This document shows, piece by piece, positions 19,080 through 31,671 of a DNA stretch of 64,000 nucleotides. The position numbers and the translations under genes are program-made. The notes under the pieces were generated by a model. It ran no database searches. It had not been told where the DNA came from and saw only the letters and a program-made list of their open reading frames with translations. This DNA comes from Bradyrhizobium guangzhouense (GTDB taxonomy: Bacteria; Pseudomonadota; Alphaproteobacteria; Rhizobiales; Xanthobacteraceae), in the NCBI RefSeq assembly GCF_004114955.1, contig NZ_CP030053.1, positions 1,178,001 to 1,242,000 on the forward strand, given 5' to 3'. Within the stretch, counting starts at the first letter, position 1. Each line of letters opens with the position of its first letter.

Positions 19080-20585
19080 ATGTCTTTCGTCCTCGCCATC
19101 GACCAGGGCACCACCTCCTCGCGCGCGATCGTGTTTCGCGGCGATATTTCCATTGCTGCGAAGGCGCAAGCCGAGTTTCCGCAGCATTTTCCGGCCTCGG
19201 GCTGGGTCGAGCACGAGCCGGAGGACATCTGGACCTCGACCGTGATGGTCTGCCGCGAGGCCATCGAGCAGGCCGGCATCACGGCGAAAGACATCGCCGC
19301 GATCGGCATCACCAACCAGCGCGAGACCACCGTGGTGTGGGACCGCGCCACGGGCCAGGCCGTGCACCGCGCCATCGTCTGGCAGGACCGCCGCACCGCC
19401 GACATCTGCGCCAGGCTCAAGGCCGACGGCCGCGAGCCGTTGATCTCGCAGAAGACCGGGCTGATCATCGACCCCTATTTCTCCGGCACCAAGGTCGCAT
19501 GGATCCTCGACCACGTTCCCGGCGCCCGCGCGAGGGCCGCGCGTGGCGAATTGATGTTCGGCACCGTCGATTGCTACCTGCTCTGGCGCCTCACCGGCGG
19601 CAAGGTGCATGCCACCGACGCCACCAACGCCTCGCGCACGCTGCTGTTCAACATCCACACCGGCCAGTGGGATGACGAGCTGCTCGAGATCATCGGCGTG
19701 CCGCGTTCGATGCTGCCGGAGGTGAAGGATTCCTCCGCGCGCTTTGGCGAGAGCACGCCTGATTTGTTCGGCGGCGCGATTGCCATCTGCGGCATCGCCG
19801 GCGACCAGCAGGCCGCGACCATCGGCCAGGCCTGCTTCCGCCCGGGCATGATGAAGTCCACCTACGGCACCGGCTGCTTCGCCCTGCTCAACACCGGCGC
19901 GACACCCGTCGTCTCCAAGAACAAGCTGCTCACCACCATCGCCTACCAGCTCGGTGGCAAGCGCACCTATGCGCTGGAAGGCTCGATCTTCGTCGCGGGT
20001 TCGGCGGTGCAATGGCTGCGCGACGGCCTCGGCATCATCAAGCATGCCGCCGAAACCGGACCTCTTGCCGATCAGTCCGACTCCATGCAGAGCGTCTATC
20101 TGGTGCCGGCCTTCGTCGGCATGGGCGCGCCCTACTGGAATCCGCGCGTCCGCGGCGCGCTGTTCGGCCTCACCCGCAACACCGGACCTGCCGAGCTGGC
20201 GCATGCCGCGCTGGAGAGCGTCTGCTACCAGACCTTCGATCTCTGGGCCGCGATGCGCGCGGACTGGCCGAGCTCGGAGGTGGCCAGCGTCGTGCTCCGT
20301 GTCGATGGCGGCATGACCGCCTCCGACTGGACCATGCAGCGCCTCGCCGACCTGCTCGATGCACCGGTCGATCGCCCCGTGATCCAGGAGACCACGGCGC
20401 TCGGCGCCGCCTATCTCGCCGGCCTCAATGCCGGCGTCTATCCCGAGCCGACCAAGTTCGCCGACAATTGGCGCCTCGAGCACCGCTTCAAGCCGAACAT
20501 GAGCGATGCCACCCGCGAACGAAAGCTCGCCGGCTGGGCCCGCGCGGTGAAGGGCGTGCTGGCGAGCGACGAGGGGGAAGGGTAG
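19080..20585 (+). CDS. glpK: Glycerol kinase
   Basis: A 501-residue FGGY-family kinase that phosphorylates glycerol to glycerol 3-phosphate. The N-terminal [15 protein letters not shown] and the [15 protein letters not shown] segment ([17 protein letters not shown]) are characteristic of GlpK, as is [20 protein letters not shown]. Length is normal for the family. AAGG lies upstream of the ATG. No glpF, glpD or glpR is adjacent. Its stop lies 25 bases from the stop of the convergent cytochrome gene. Confidence 0.95.
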   Translation: MSFVLAIDQGTTSSRAIVFRGDISIAAKAQAEFPQHFPASGWVEHEPEDIWTSTVMVCREAIEQAGITAKDIAAIGITNQRETTVVWDRATGQAVHRAIVWQDRRTADICARLKADGREPLISQKTGLIIDPYFSGTKVAWILDHVPGARARAARGELMFGTVDCYLLWRLTGGKVHATDATNASRTLLFNIHTGQWDDELLEIIGVPRSMLPEVKDSSARFGESTPDLFGGAIAICGIAGDQQAATIGQACFRPGMMKSTYGTGCFALLNTGATPVVSKNKLLTTIAYQLGGKRTYALEGSIFVAGSAVQWLRDGLGIIKHAAETGPLADQSDSMQSVYLVPAFVGMGAPYWNPRVRGALFGLTRNTGPAELAHAALESVCYQTFDLWAAMRADWPSSEVASVVLRVDGGMTASDWTMQRLADLLDAPVDRPVIQETTALGAAYLAGLNAGVYPEPTKFADNWRLEHRFKPNMSDATRERKLAGWARAVKGVLASDEGEG

Positions 20586-20609
20586 GCGGAATCTCGTAGC
20601 CCCCCTCCC

Positions 20610-22457
20610 TCACATCGTCTTCAAAAACTCCACCAGCGCCCGCCGCTCCGCCGGCGCCAGAAGACGTCCGATCACGCCGTCCTTGCCGTTGTTGAACTCG
20701 TGCCCGGTGTTGAAGTTGCCGCGGATCCTGGTGTCGAGCTCGAAGCCGCCCTCCAGCCTGTCCGTGCGATAGCCGACATTATCAGGATCATATTCGCGGT
20801 TGCCGAGGTAGAATTTGGCCGGCCGCTCGTTGACCGGCGACAGCAGGGCATAGAGGTTCGGCACCGAGCCGTTGTGCAAGTACGGCGGCGTTGCCCAGAT
20901 GCCGGTGAGCGGACGCGCCTTGTAGGCCAGCGGCGCCTGGATGCCGTTGTCCCGGTAGCCATTCAGCTCCTCGCGCTTCTCCGGCGGTACAGGCGGTGTC
21001 TGGCTGTCATACCAATGCGTGATGGTCTTTTCGGTGACGGCACCGAGCGCCGGGCCGAAACTGTCGGAAGCGATATCGAGCTCCCTGGGTACGCTGACCT
21101 TGCGATCGAGCATGTCCGTTGCCTGCGCCGGGTCGGTGCCAACACGCGCGATCGGGACGACGTTGAGACGGAGATAGCGCTCGCCCGGATAGTGCTCCTG
21201 CGTTCGACCTGCGGGCAGCGACCAGCGGTCGGATGTCCAGAATTCGGCACTGCTCACCGGCGGCAAATGGCACCCCTGGCACAGCTCCTTGTAGAGGGCT
21301 GCACCCTGCGCGGCGAGCGTCTTGTCGATGGGCGGAAGCTCGGCAGGCCATTGTGGCGACTTCAATCCGGTGAAGCCCGTGCTTGCATTCGGTTGCTTGC
21401 CGGCCAGCGCTTTCTCGATTCCATGCAGGTTCATGATTTCGATGCCCGAGTTGTAAAAGCCTCCGGTCGCGCTCGTCAGATTGAGCATTGCCGAGACGCC
21501 CATGGCTTCACCGGCGTTGCGCACCATGGGCTGCTCGATCGATGAATTGTACTGGACCCAATCGAACCACGGGGCATCCCAGATGCGCGGGAAATGCACC
21601 GGCGCCGATGTGGCGGCATAGTTGGCGGGGTTCTTGAGATCGACCGCGAAGACCTCGTTGCCGATGCGGTTCAGCGCGTCGAGCCTGCCGTAGCCTTCGA
21701 CCACGCTCTGCGGCGCAACCATGGTATCGAGATCGGAAAGCCACTTGCCCTGCGCCAGCACCTTGTCGAGCTGCGCGAGCAGCTGGGTCTTTTCCACCTC
21801 GCTCGGGTTTGCCCCGATCACCCTTTCGGCGAACCGGTCGAAGCGATAGGGCACGAAGCGCGTGAACGCCAGCGAGAGCCCGAGCGCGGTCCGGAACTTG
21901 CCGAGATCGGTGATTGCAGGCCCGCCGTCGACCAGAAATTCCGTGCCTTGATAGGTGAAGCGCCCGGTGTGGCACGCCGCACAGGTCAGCCCGATCCGCG
22001 TCATGTCGATGTAGGGAGCCCGTGGATTCTTCCAGGGTTGCGCGGTGGCATCGACCATCGCCTTGCCGCGGGCCATGCCCACCGGCAATCCGAGCTTGGG
22101 GTCATCAGGATCGGGAATGAAGCCGAAACGGTCGAGATAGGCAGGATCGCTCAGCAGCCCCACCGACGTCAGCGACAGCTCGGGCTGCTCGAGCGCCATG
22201 AACCATTCATAGGGAATGTGGAAGGTCGCCGTTCCCTGATCGGCGTGGTGAACCCAGTCGCGCTGATCCGTCCAGTTCTGGTCGAGCCAGCGGGTCTTCC
22301 GGACGGCTGGGTAGTGCGGCAACTCCACCCTGGTCCCGTCATAGACCTTGGCGACATAGGGGTAGGCCACCACGCCCGCGATCAAGATGACGGCGGCAAC
22401 GACAACCGAGAAGAGCAGGCTCAACGAGGCGACGATGGAATTCGGCTTCCACGCCAT
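20610..22457 (-). CDS. RoxA-like di-heme cytochrome c / peroxidase-type protein
   Basis: A 615-residue protein with one N-terminal membrane anchor (about residues 8-33) and a large exported domain. Two c-type heme motifs are visible: CAACH at 159-163 and CQGCH at 393-397. Their spacing and the total length resemble RoxA-type rubber oxygenases and their uncharacterised relatives, a branch of the di-heme peroxidase superfamily. The C-terminal part (GIWATPPYLHNGSVPNLYAL) is common to such proteins. The ATG follows GGAG; a TTG four codons upstream is less likely. It is last in a three-gene operon, 16 bases after the DyP gene. The substrate is unknown. Confidence 0.8.
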   Translation of the reverse strand: MAWKPNSIVASLSLLFSVVVAAVILIAGVVAYPYVAKVYDGTRVELPHYPAVRKTRWLDQNWTDQRDWVHHADQGTATFHIPYEWFMALEQPELSLTSVGLLSDPAYLDRFGFIPDPDDPKLGLPVGMARGKAMVDATAQPWKNPRAPYIDMTRIGLTCAACHTGRFTYQGTEFLVDGGPAITDLGKFRTALGLSLAFTRFVPYRFDRFAERVIGANPSEVEKTQLLAQLDKVLAQGKWLSDLDTMVAPQSVVEGYGRLDALNRIGNEVFAVDLKNPANYAATSAPVHFPRIWDAPWFDWVQYNSSIEQPMVRNAGEAMGVSAMLNLTSATGGFYNSGIEIMNLHGIEKALAGKQPNASTGFTGLKSPQWPAELPPIDKTLAAQGAALYKELCQGCHLPPVSSAEFWTSDRWSLPAGRTQEHYPGERYLRLNVVPIARVGTDPAQATDMLDRKVSVPRELDIASDSFGPALGAVTEKTITHWYDSQTPPVPPEKREELNGYRDNGIQAPLAYKARPLTGIWATPPYLHNGSVPNLYALLSPVNERPAKFYLGNREYDPDNVGYRTDRLEGGFELDTRIRGNFNTGHEFNNGKDGVIGRLLAPAERRALVEFLKTM

Positions 22458-22473
22458 TGTATTCTCCAATCAA

Positions 22474-23850
22474 TCATGAAGCTATGTCCGCCAATGATCG
22501 CAACGCCGCGATGCCAGGCAGGAAGAAATATTCGCCGCCGCGCGTGCTCACGAACGCCGGCAGGCTCTGCAATCGGCGCCGCGGCGCGCCGGAACGCGGG
22601 ATCGTGAAGCTTCCGCTGCCGTCATTGCCGCCGATGACCGGATCCTTGTCGTTGCCGAGGCCGGCGAAGTCGCCGTCGTTGATCCAGACCTTCTGAACGA
22701 ATTCGAATTGACGGGCGATGTCGGCATTGACCAGCAACATGATGGCGCCGCGCGCGGCACCGTCATCATCAGCAGCATCCGCGGGCAGGCGCGCGCCATA
22801 GGGCAGACCCTGGCGCAGCAGCCGATGCCGATGCACGGATGCACCATTCGGGCCCGATAGTCCCGAGCGTGGATTGAGGCGGCGCACATGGGCCCCGATC
22901 GGGCAGTTCGTTCCCCTGAGATCGTCGAGATACGTGAAGTCGTTGTTTCGATGGGCGTCCGCAGCGAGCGCCTGGTCGTCCCGCTCTGCGGCCAGCGCCA
23001 GCGGCGCGCCGCTTTGCCAGCGGCCCATCATCTTCGCCGCCAGCAGCGCGACGTCGGCGTCGTCAATGGCCGAACGCCGCAGAAAATCCCTGAAGGCAAA
23101 CACATGCTGGTGCAGCTTGCGCAGCACCACGAAGCTGCCGTTGCGGCTCAGGCTGGCCGGGCTCGGCAGGTCAGGGACGGCACCGGTCTCATCGACCTGT
23201 CCGAGCACGAACTCTCCGGCCTTCAGGGCGCGCCAACCGCCCGCGTCGGCAACGCCCGCGCCGGGCAACAGCAGATCCCCGCTGCCCTCGATCGCGGGTT
23301 GGGTAATTCCGTCACGGTAGCCGAAATGCTCGATCGGGACGGGCTTGCCGTCCGGCCCGGGCAGCAATTGCGCATCGATGGCAGCGAGCGCGCTCAGGCC
23401 GTTGTCGCCGATATCAGGCAGCAATGCGGTCGAAGCGGCATCGCGGTCCGCCGATGTCATCGCACTGACCACGACGAGCGCGTGCACGCTGCTGTCGAAC
23501 GGTGGGTCCCACCGCGCCGGAGCGCTGTCGCCGACATCGCCGAGCCTTCCAGCGCGCGCCGCCATGCCCTGCTGGAATTCCTGCGGGAAGCTCGCCAGGC
23601 TCGGCTGCGGCGTACCGATCGCCGACAGCCCCTGCCAGGAGAGGGCGACGTTGAAAGCGAGCGGGGGCGATGCGTCCAGACCCGCAACCGTCGTGCATCG
23701 CCCGGCGACATCGCTGAACCATCGCCGGGCTCGCGCCGGGTCGCTCACATCGAGCAGATGATATCGCGCGAACGGGAAGCGATAGGGCCGCATCGCCATG
23801 CCCTGGATATCGTTCCGATCCAGCGCGCTGGCATCGGATCGGGCAGGCAT
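22474..23850 (-). CDS. DyP-type heme peroxidase
   Basis: A 458-residue peroxidase of the dye-decolourising family. The GXXDG motif is present (HFGYRDGITQP, about residue 176), as is the proximal-histidine segment NCPIGAHVRRLNPRSG and the downstream arginine region RHRLLRQGLPYG. No Sec or Tat signal is evident. It lies six bases after a small barrel-like gene and 16 bases before the di-heme cytochrome gene, so all three are co-transcribed. The length fits the longer class D-like DyPs. The reductant and substrate are unknown. Confidence 0.85.
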   Translation of the reverse strand: MPARSDASALDRNDIQGMAMRPYRFPFARYHLLDVSDPARARRWFSDVAGRCTTVAGLDASPPLAFNVALSWQGLSAIGTPQPSLASFPQEFQQGMAARAGRLGDVGDSAPARWDPPFDSSVHALVVVSAMTSADRDAASTALLPDIGDNGLSALAAIDAQLLPGPDGKPVPIEHFGYRDGITQPAIEGSGDLLLPGAGVADAGGWRALKAGEFVLGQVDETGAVPDLPSPASLSRNGSFVVLRKLHQHVFAFRDFLRRSAIDDADVALLAAKMMGRWQSGAPLALAAERDDQALAADAHRNNDFTYLDDLRGTNCPIGAHVRRLNPRSGLSGPNGASVHRHRLLRQGLPYGARLPADAADDDGAARGAIMLLVNADIARQFEFVQKVWINDGDFAGLGNDKDPVIGGNDGSGSFTIPRSGAPRRRLQSLPAFVSTRGGEYFFLPGIAALRSLADIAS

Positions 23851-23856
23851 TGTCCG

Positions 23857-24309
23857 TCAACCGATCTGGTCGAGGAACGTGTCGAATTTGCCCTTCCAGT
23901 CCAGCGCCTTGTTGATGTCGGCGACGGTCGCGTTCGGATAGGCGCAATAATAGCCCGTGGTTTCGATCGCGCTGCCGAGAATGTAATCGCGCAGCTTCGG
24001 ATAGTCGCGCGCGCCCGGATATCCCTCGCAATGGCCCCAGATCGCGTCGATCCCATCGGGGGCCCGCTCGGCGAAATCGCGCATATAGTCTTCGACGTCG
24101 CCGTCGAAATTCGTCGCGAACAACAAGCGCGTGTCGTTGTCGAAAATGACCCAGCGCACGATATGGATGGTGCCGAGCGACGAGATCTTGCCGCCGCTCG
24201 CGGCGGTCAGCCCCTGAAGCGTCCTGCGCAACGCGTCGGCATGATCGGGAAGGATCTTGGTGATCGCGGTGATGGCGCTGATCTTGCCCATGGTCATTAC
24301 AACGGACAT
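23857..24309 (-). CDS. Small protein, probable dimeric alpha/beta-barrel fold, in the DyP operon
   Basis: A 150-residue protein with no signal peptide or membrane segment. The pattern TIHIVRWVIFDNDTRLLFAT followed by NFDGDVEDYMRDFAE resembles one ferredoxin-like half of DyP peroxidases and related dimeric barrels. No heme ligand motif is obvious. The ATG follows AGGAGG, a strong site, and it is the first gene of the DyP/cytochrome operon. It could be an accessory or partner protein of the peroxidase. The fold assignment is by eye and needs a structure-based search. Confidence 0.7.
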   Translation of the reverse strand: MSVVMTMGKISAITAITKILPDHADALRRTLQGLTAASGGKISSLGTIHIVRWVIFDNDTRLLFATNFDGDVEDYMRDFAERAPDGIDAIWGHCEGYPGARDYPKLRDYILGSAIETTGYYCAYPNATVADINKALDWKGKFDTFLDQIG

Positions 24310-24530
24310 GGCATTCCTCCTGTTGTCCGCGACAAGCCGTTGCGAACGGCTCAATCGCGGCGCGGCGCGCATATGTCCCCCTGACTGCTTCACGCAGGCA
24401 TATTATCACGTTTGCAACTACAGTGTGTGAGGTGGTTCACGGTGCTGCAGCGACATTCGAGCCGATGCGCGATGCCCGATGCGGCGAGGCATGTGCCGAT
24501 CATCAAATAGTGCAGCGCTGCTTCCCCACC

Positions 24531-24609
24531 GTCATTGCGAGGAGCTCTTGCGACGAAGCAATCCAGAGTCCCTCCGCGGAAAGATTCTGGATTGCTTTGC
24601 TGCCTGCGA
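24531..24609. repeat. Palindromic repeat of the GTCATTGCGAGGAG family, one end degraded
   Basis: It begins GTCATTGCGAGGAGC, contains GCGACGAAGCAATCCAGA and the complementary TCTGGATTGCTTTGCTG. The right end lacks the expected GCAATGAC, so this copy is decayed compared with the intact element at 27538-27622. Confidence 0.75.
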
Positions 24610-24631
24610 TCCAGCGCTGCATTCACTCCTT

Positions 24632-24752
24632 GTCGTCCCGGCGAAGGCCGGGACCCATAATCACAGGGAGTAGTTTGAGGCGAAGATGGCAACTCCGAGT
24701 CTTCGCAAAACTGTTGCTGCGGCGTATGGGTCCCGGCCTTCGCCGGGACGAC
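24632..24752. repeat. Long palindromic repeat of the GTCGTCCCGGCGAAGG family
   Basis: The outer arms are GTCGTCCCGGCGAAGGCCGG plus GACCCAT on the left and its exact complement on the right, 26 paired bases, with about 67 bases between. Each arm contains a hairpin of its own (CCCGGC-GAAG-GCCGGG). The spacer has no recognisable gene. Confidence 0.85.
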
Positions 24753-24967
24753 GGGAGATCGCGTGGCGGACAGTGGTAGCTATAGCGGCAGGCGCCCTCT
24801 CGCCGCCGCCCTTAAACACGCCATTGGCCATCAGTTGCAGTAGCGCCGTAGCCCGAAAAAGAGCAGCCTGCCTGCCGATGCTCGAAGCGCGAAGGCGGAG
24901 CGACCGTGTTGTCGGATCATAGGGATCAACTTATAATTGCTATTTCGGTCAGTTAGAGAGATTTGAA

Positions 24968-25642
24968 ATGGCTAGTTTCAATAACCTTCTCACGGCGCTT
25001 TCCGGATTCGCGTGGCCTGCACTTCTCCTGGTTGTCTTAGTTTATTTTCGCAACGAGTTGCGATCTATTGCTCTACAATTTCAGCGCCAGCTCGCCTCGG
25101 GGGCTGCGCTGAAATGGAAGGATTTCGAGTTTCGCGCGATCCAGATTGATGTACTCGATGCGCGGCAGGGTTCTGAATATGCGCAAGTCCCCGCCGATAA
25201 ATTTCTCTTCGAAAAAAGGCACAAGAGTTACAAAGAAAACAAGAACCTCTTCCTTGTTCATAGAACTAGCCCGTCGGGGCAGTTTCATCCATTTAACAAA
25301 CTCCCGACATACGACATAACGGTTTATCTTCTTTCGCATAAAAACTTCGGTCATTTGAACGATGTGAAGGAGGTCCAATACTATTTTGGTCATCACTTCG
25401 GACTGCAGCAAGGTGAGTACGGCACAAAGTTTGTTGTTAAGAATGGAACAGACAATTTTGCTGTGAAAACTAACGCCTACGGTCCGATGTTGTGTGAAGC
25501 TCGAGTTGTCTTCCACGACGGAAGTGAGACAAGCGTCAGTCGGTATCTAGACTTTGAGGGAACGGGCTATCGCTTCAGCGCCGCTACAAACGCGTCGGAT
25601 ATCGAAAAGACGAAGGCTAGGAGCGAGGAAGTTCGGACGTAG
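24968..25642 (+). CDS. Membrane-anchored protein with a possible prokaryotic YEATS (pYEATS) domain
   Basis: A 224-residue protein. One hydrophobic helix (about 8-28, SGFAWPALLLVVLVYF) anchors it, followed by a short linker and a soluble domain. The region from about residue 112 (YDITVYLLSHKNFGHLNDVK) through FVVKNGTDNFAVKTNAYGPM to ARVVFHDGSETSVSRYLDF has the strand pattern of prokaryotic YEATS-like domains, including the N-terminal membrane helix often seen with them. Codon use is clearly AT-richer than neighbours (CTA, AGA, ATA, many T-ending codons), which suggests recent acquisition. No partner gene is adjacent. The gene is probably real; the domain call is moderate. Confidence 0.6.
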   Translation: MASFNNLLTALSGFAWPALLLVVLVYFRNELRSIALQFQRQLASGAALKWKDFEFRAIQIDVLDARQGSEYAQVPADKFLFEKRHKSYKENKNLFLVHRTSPSGQFHPFNKLPTYDITVYLLSHKNFGHLNDVKEVQYYFGHHFGLQQGEYGTKFVVKNGTDNFAVKTNAYGPMLCEARVVFHDGSETSVSRYLDFEGTGYRFSAATNASDIEKTKARSEEVRT

Positions 25643-25774
25643 CCGTTCGCGATGTCTATTTCGCGTTTCGCTTCGTAGGGAGCAATAGTACGACGCCGTT
25701 CTACGTTGGGCCGCGCCCGCGCCGACGTCGGTTCGTCCGGGCCGCTTTCGAAGTTAGTTACAGCGCCCCAGCCG

Positions 25775-26722
25775 CTAGCCGCTAAAATTCACCGCCATCG
25801 TATTCGCCCCGCAAACCAGCACCGCGATGCGCTCGCCCGGTGATGGACGATAGCGGCCGGAGAGCAGCGCCGCAAACGCGGCGGCGCCGCCGGGCTCGGT
25901 GACGAGGCGCAGGCTCGACCACAGCGCGGCCTGCGCCTGCCGGATAGCATCGTCGCTGACGAGGACGACGCGCTCGACATGGGCGCGCGCGATCGGGAAC
26001 ATCAGTTCGCCGACGCGCCGCGGCGCAAGGCTGTCGGCGGCGAGGCCGCTCGCCGGCGCGTCGACCGGGGCGCCTGCCGCGAACGCGTCATGCAGGGTCG
26101 GCGAGAGCTCCGGCTCGACGGCAATGATGCGGGTCCTGCCGGCGCTCCACGCCGCGATGCCGCCGATCAGGCCGCCACCGCCGACCGCGACCAGCAGCGT
26201 GTCGATCCCAGGCGCGTCCTGCTCCAGCTCCAGCCCGACGCTGCCTTGGCCGCGCAACGTTTCGGCCTGGTCGTAGGCATGAACGGCCATCGCTCCGGTC
26301 TGCGCAAGATGCGCTTCGCTTGCGGCGAGCGCATCGGCGTAGCGGCTGCCCGCGATCATCAGCTTCGCGCCATAACCCTTGATTCGCTCGACCTTGGCTG
26401 GCGAGGTGATCTCAGGAACAAAGATCGTCGCAGGAATCCCGAGCTGCTGCGCCGCATAGGCGACGGCCGCGCCGTGATTGCCGCCGGATGCGGCGACGAC
26501 GCCGGCTTGCGGCACCTGCCGCAGCAACAGATTGGCAAAGGCGCCGCGCGCCTTGAACGAGCCGGAATGCTGCAGCATTTCGAGCTTGAAAACGACCGGC
26601 GCCGCCGGCAGGCCGAAATCGGCGAGATCGGCCTGCAGCAGCGGCGTGCGCCTGACGTGCGGACGGATGACGGCTTCGGTCGCCGCGATCTGCTCGCGAT
26701 TGATGTCTGATGGTGCTGTCAT
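25775..26722 (-). CDS. Serine/threonine dehydratase-like PLP enzyme
   Basis: A 315-residue fold-type II PLP enzyme. The PLP lysine is in SGSFKARGA, ASGGNHGAAVAYAA and VAVGGGGLIGGIAAW supply the phosphate and cofactor contacts. It lacks the C-terminal ACT domains of biosynthetic IlvA, so it resembles the short, catabolic-type dehydratases. The ATG at 26722 follows AAGGA; an in-frame extension of 45 residues reads as non-coding. It is divergent from a GST-like gene 155 bases away. Racemase or threo-hydroxyaspartate dehydratase activity are alternatives within the same family. Confidence 0.85.
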   Translation of the reverse strand: MTAPSDINREQIAATEAVIRPHVRRTPLLQADLADFGLPAAPVVFKLEMLQHSGSFKARGAFANLLLRQVPQAGVVAASGGNHGAAVAYAAQQLGIPATIFVPEITSPAKVERIKGYGAKLMIAGSRYADALAASEAHLAQTGAMAVHAYDQAETLRGQGSVGLELEQDAPGIDTLLVAVGGGGLIGGIAAWSAGRTRIIAVEPELSPTLHDAFAAGAPVDAPASGLAADSLAPRRVGELMFPIARAHVERVVLVSDDAIRQAQAALWSSLRLVTEPGGAAAFAALLSGRYRPSPGERIAVLVCGANTMAVNFSG

Positions 26723-26877
26723 GATGCCGTCCTTGATAGCGCATTCGGGAGACATTGTCCCGGCGCCGTTGCGTTGGGCGCAATGCTTCATGTTGCGGAT
26801 TTTGCTTGCGCGCTTGCGATCTTGTCGTGGAAACTGATCGGCCCTGCCTTGTCCCATGCCAGAGAAGAGCGAGAACC

Positions 26878-27507
26878 ATGTTCCTGATCGGCCAATATGA
26901 TTCCCCCTTCGTCCGCCGCGTCGCGATTGCGCTGCGGCTTTACGGACTTAGCTTCGAGCACAAGCCGTGGTCGACCTTCGGCGATGCCGACAAGATCGCG
27001 CCGTACAATCCGCTGCGCCGCGTGCCGACGCTGGTGTGTGACGACGGCGAGGCGCTGATCGAGAGCACCATCATCCTGGATTATCTCGACGAGCTGGTCG
27101 GGCCCGACAAGGCGATGCTGCCGCGCAGCGGCGTCGATCGGCGCAGGCACTTGCGCATCTGCGCGCTGGCGACCGGCCTCGGCGACAAGGCGGTCAGCCT
27201 GCTCTATGAGCGCGTGCTGCGGAAGGAGCAGCTCGCGCTATGGGTCGAGCGCTGCCGGGCGCAGATCGGCGACGTGCTCAAAGTGTTGGACGCCGAGCGC
27301 GCCAAGGTGACGACGCCATACTGGCTGGGGACGCGCATCGGCCATGCCGATATCGCGGTTGCCTGCGTCGTCCGCTTCACCCGCGAGGCGCATTCCGATC
27401 TCTTCGACGCGGCGCGCTATCCCGCGCTCGCAGCCCACGCCGATCGCTGCGAGGCGCTGGCGCCGTTCCAGGAGATCGTGCAGCCCCTGGCGCCGCCGAA
27501 GGGGTGA
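26878..27507 (+). CDS. Glutathione S-transferase family protein
   Basis: A 209-residue cytoplasmic protein. The N-terminal thioredoxin-like domain begins MFLIGQYDSPFVRRVAIALR and has the cis-proline motif RRVPTLVCDDG and the ES pair in ALIESTIILDYLDE that binds the glutathione glutamate. A helical C-terminal domain follows (about residues 85-205). Serine in YDSPFVRR is the likely active-site residue. The ATG at 26878 was chosen from homologous length; the open frame upstream reads as non-coding. Confidence 0.88.
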   Translation: MFLIGQYDSPFVRRVAIALRLYGLSFEHKPWSTFGDADKIAPYNPLRRVPTLVCDDGEALIESTIILDYLDELVGPDKAMLPRSGVDRRRHLRICALATGLGDKAVSLLYERVLRKEQLALWVERCRAQIGDVLKVLDAERAKVTTPYWLGTRIGHADIAVACVVRFTREAHSDLFDAARYPALAAHADRCEALAPFQEIVQPLAPPKG

Positions 27508-27537
27508 GGGTCATTGCGATCGCAACTCTCGCCACTC

Positions 27538-27622
27538 GTCATTGCGAGGAGCCCTTGCGACGAAGCAATCCAGACTATCTCCGTGGAGCGACTCTGGATT
27601 GCTTCGCTGCGCTCGCAATGAC
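27538..27622. repeat. Palindromic repeat of the GTCATTGCGAGGAG family, intact
   Basis: It begins GTCATTGCGAGGAGC and ends GCTCGCAATGAC, with GACGAAGCAATCCAGA and its complement TCTGGATTGCTTCG flanking a short centre. It is the complete version of the element at 24531. It lies between convergent genes. Confidence 0.85.
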
Positions 27623-27769
27623 GGTGTTGAAGTAGCTGTGCTTAACACGCCAAGTGGAGCGTCCTGGCCGGGCGCAACACCCAATCCTGCCCTTATACAG
27701 GTGTTTTGCCCGACGGCACAAGCAATTTTCGGTAAGACCGAAGTCATCCCGGGCCGTTCAACCCCGTCC

Positions 27770-27793
27770 CTACTGTGCATGGGGTTGTTTTCG
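27770..27793 (-). repeat. 24-nt element downstream of metH, copy 1
   Basis: The plus-strand reading is CTACTGTGCATGGGGTTGTT followed by TTCG. An identical 24-mer occurs at 58276-58299. Both copies lie about 20 bases past the stop codon of a leftward gene and in the same orientation relative to it. Confidence 0.8.
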
Positions 27794-27813
27794 CGTTTCG
27801 CGTTCGAGGGCGC

Positions 27814-31665
<3,852 letters not shown>

Positions 31666-31671
31666 GATGCT

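Larger units (their letters stand above)
24310..24967. other. Intergenic region with two palindromic repeats
   Basis: This 658-base gap between divergent genes carries two palindromic elements (entered separately) and then an AT-richer stretch before the YEATS-like gene. No gene was recognised in it. It must hold the promoter of the leftward DyP operon. Confidence 0.6.
27508..27813. other. Convergent intergenic gap with two repeat elements
   Basis: This 306-base gap between the ends of the GST and metH genes holds an intact palindromic repeat and a copy of a 24-nt element. No gene was seen. The palindrome may act as a two-way terminator. Confidence 0.6.

Noticed and set aside
20571..20611. 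A G-run/C-run hairpin between glpK and the cytochrome gene
   Set aside because: It could be a two-way terminator, but it overlaps the glpK end, has a long loop and no T-run, so it was not entered as a feature.
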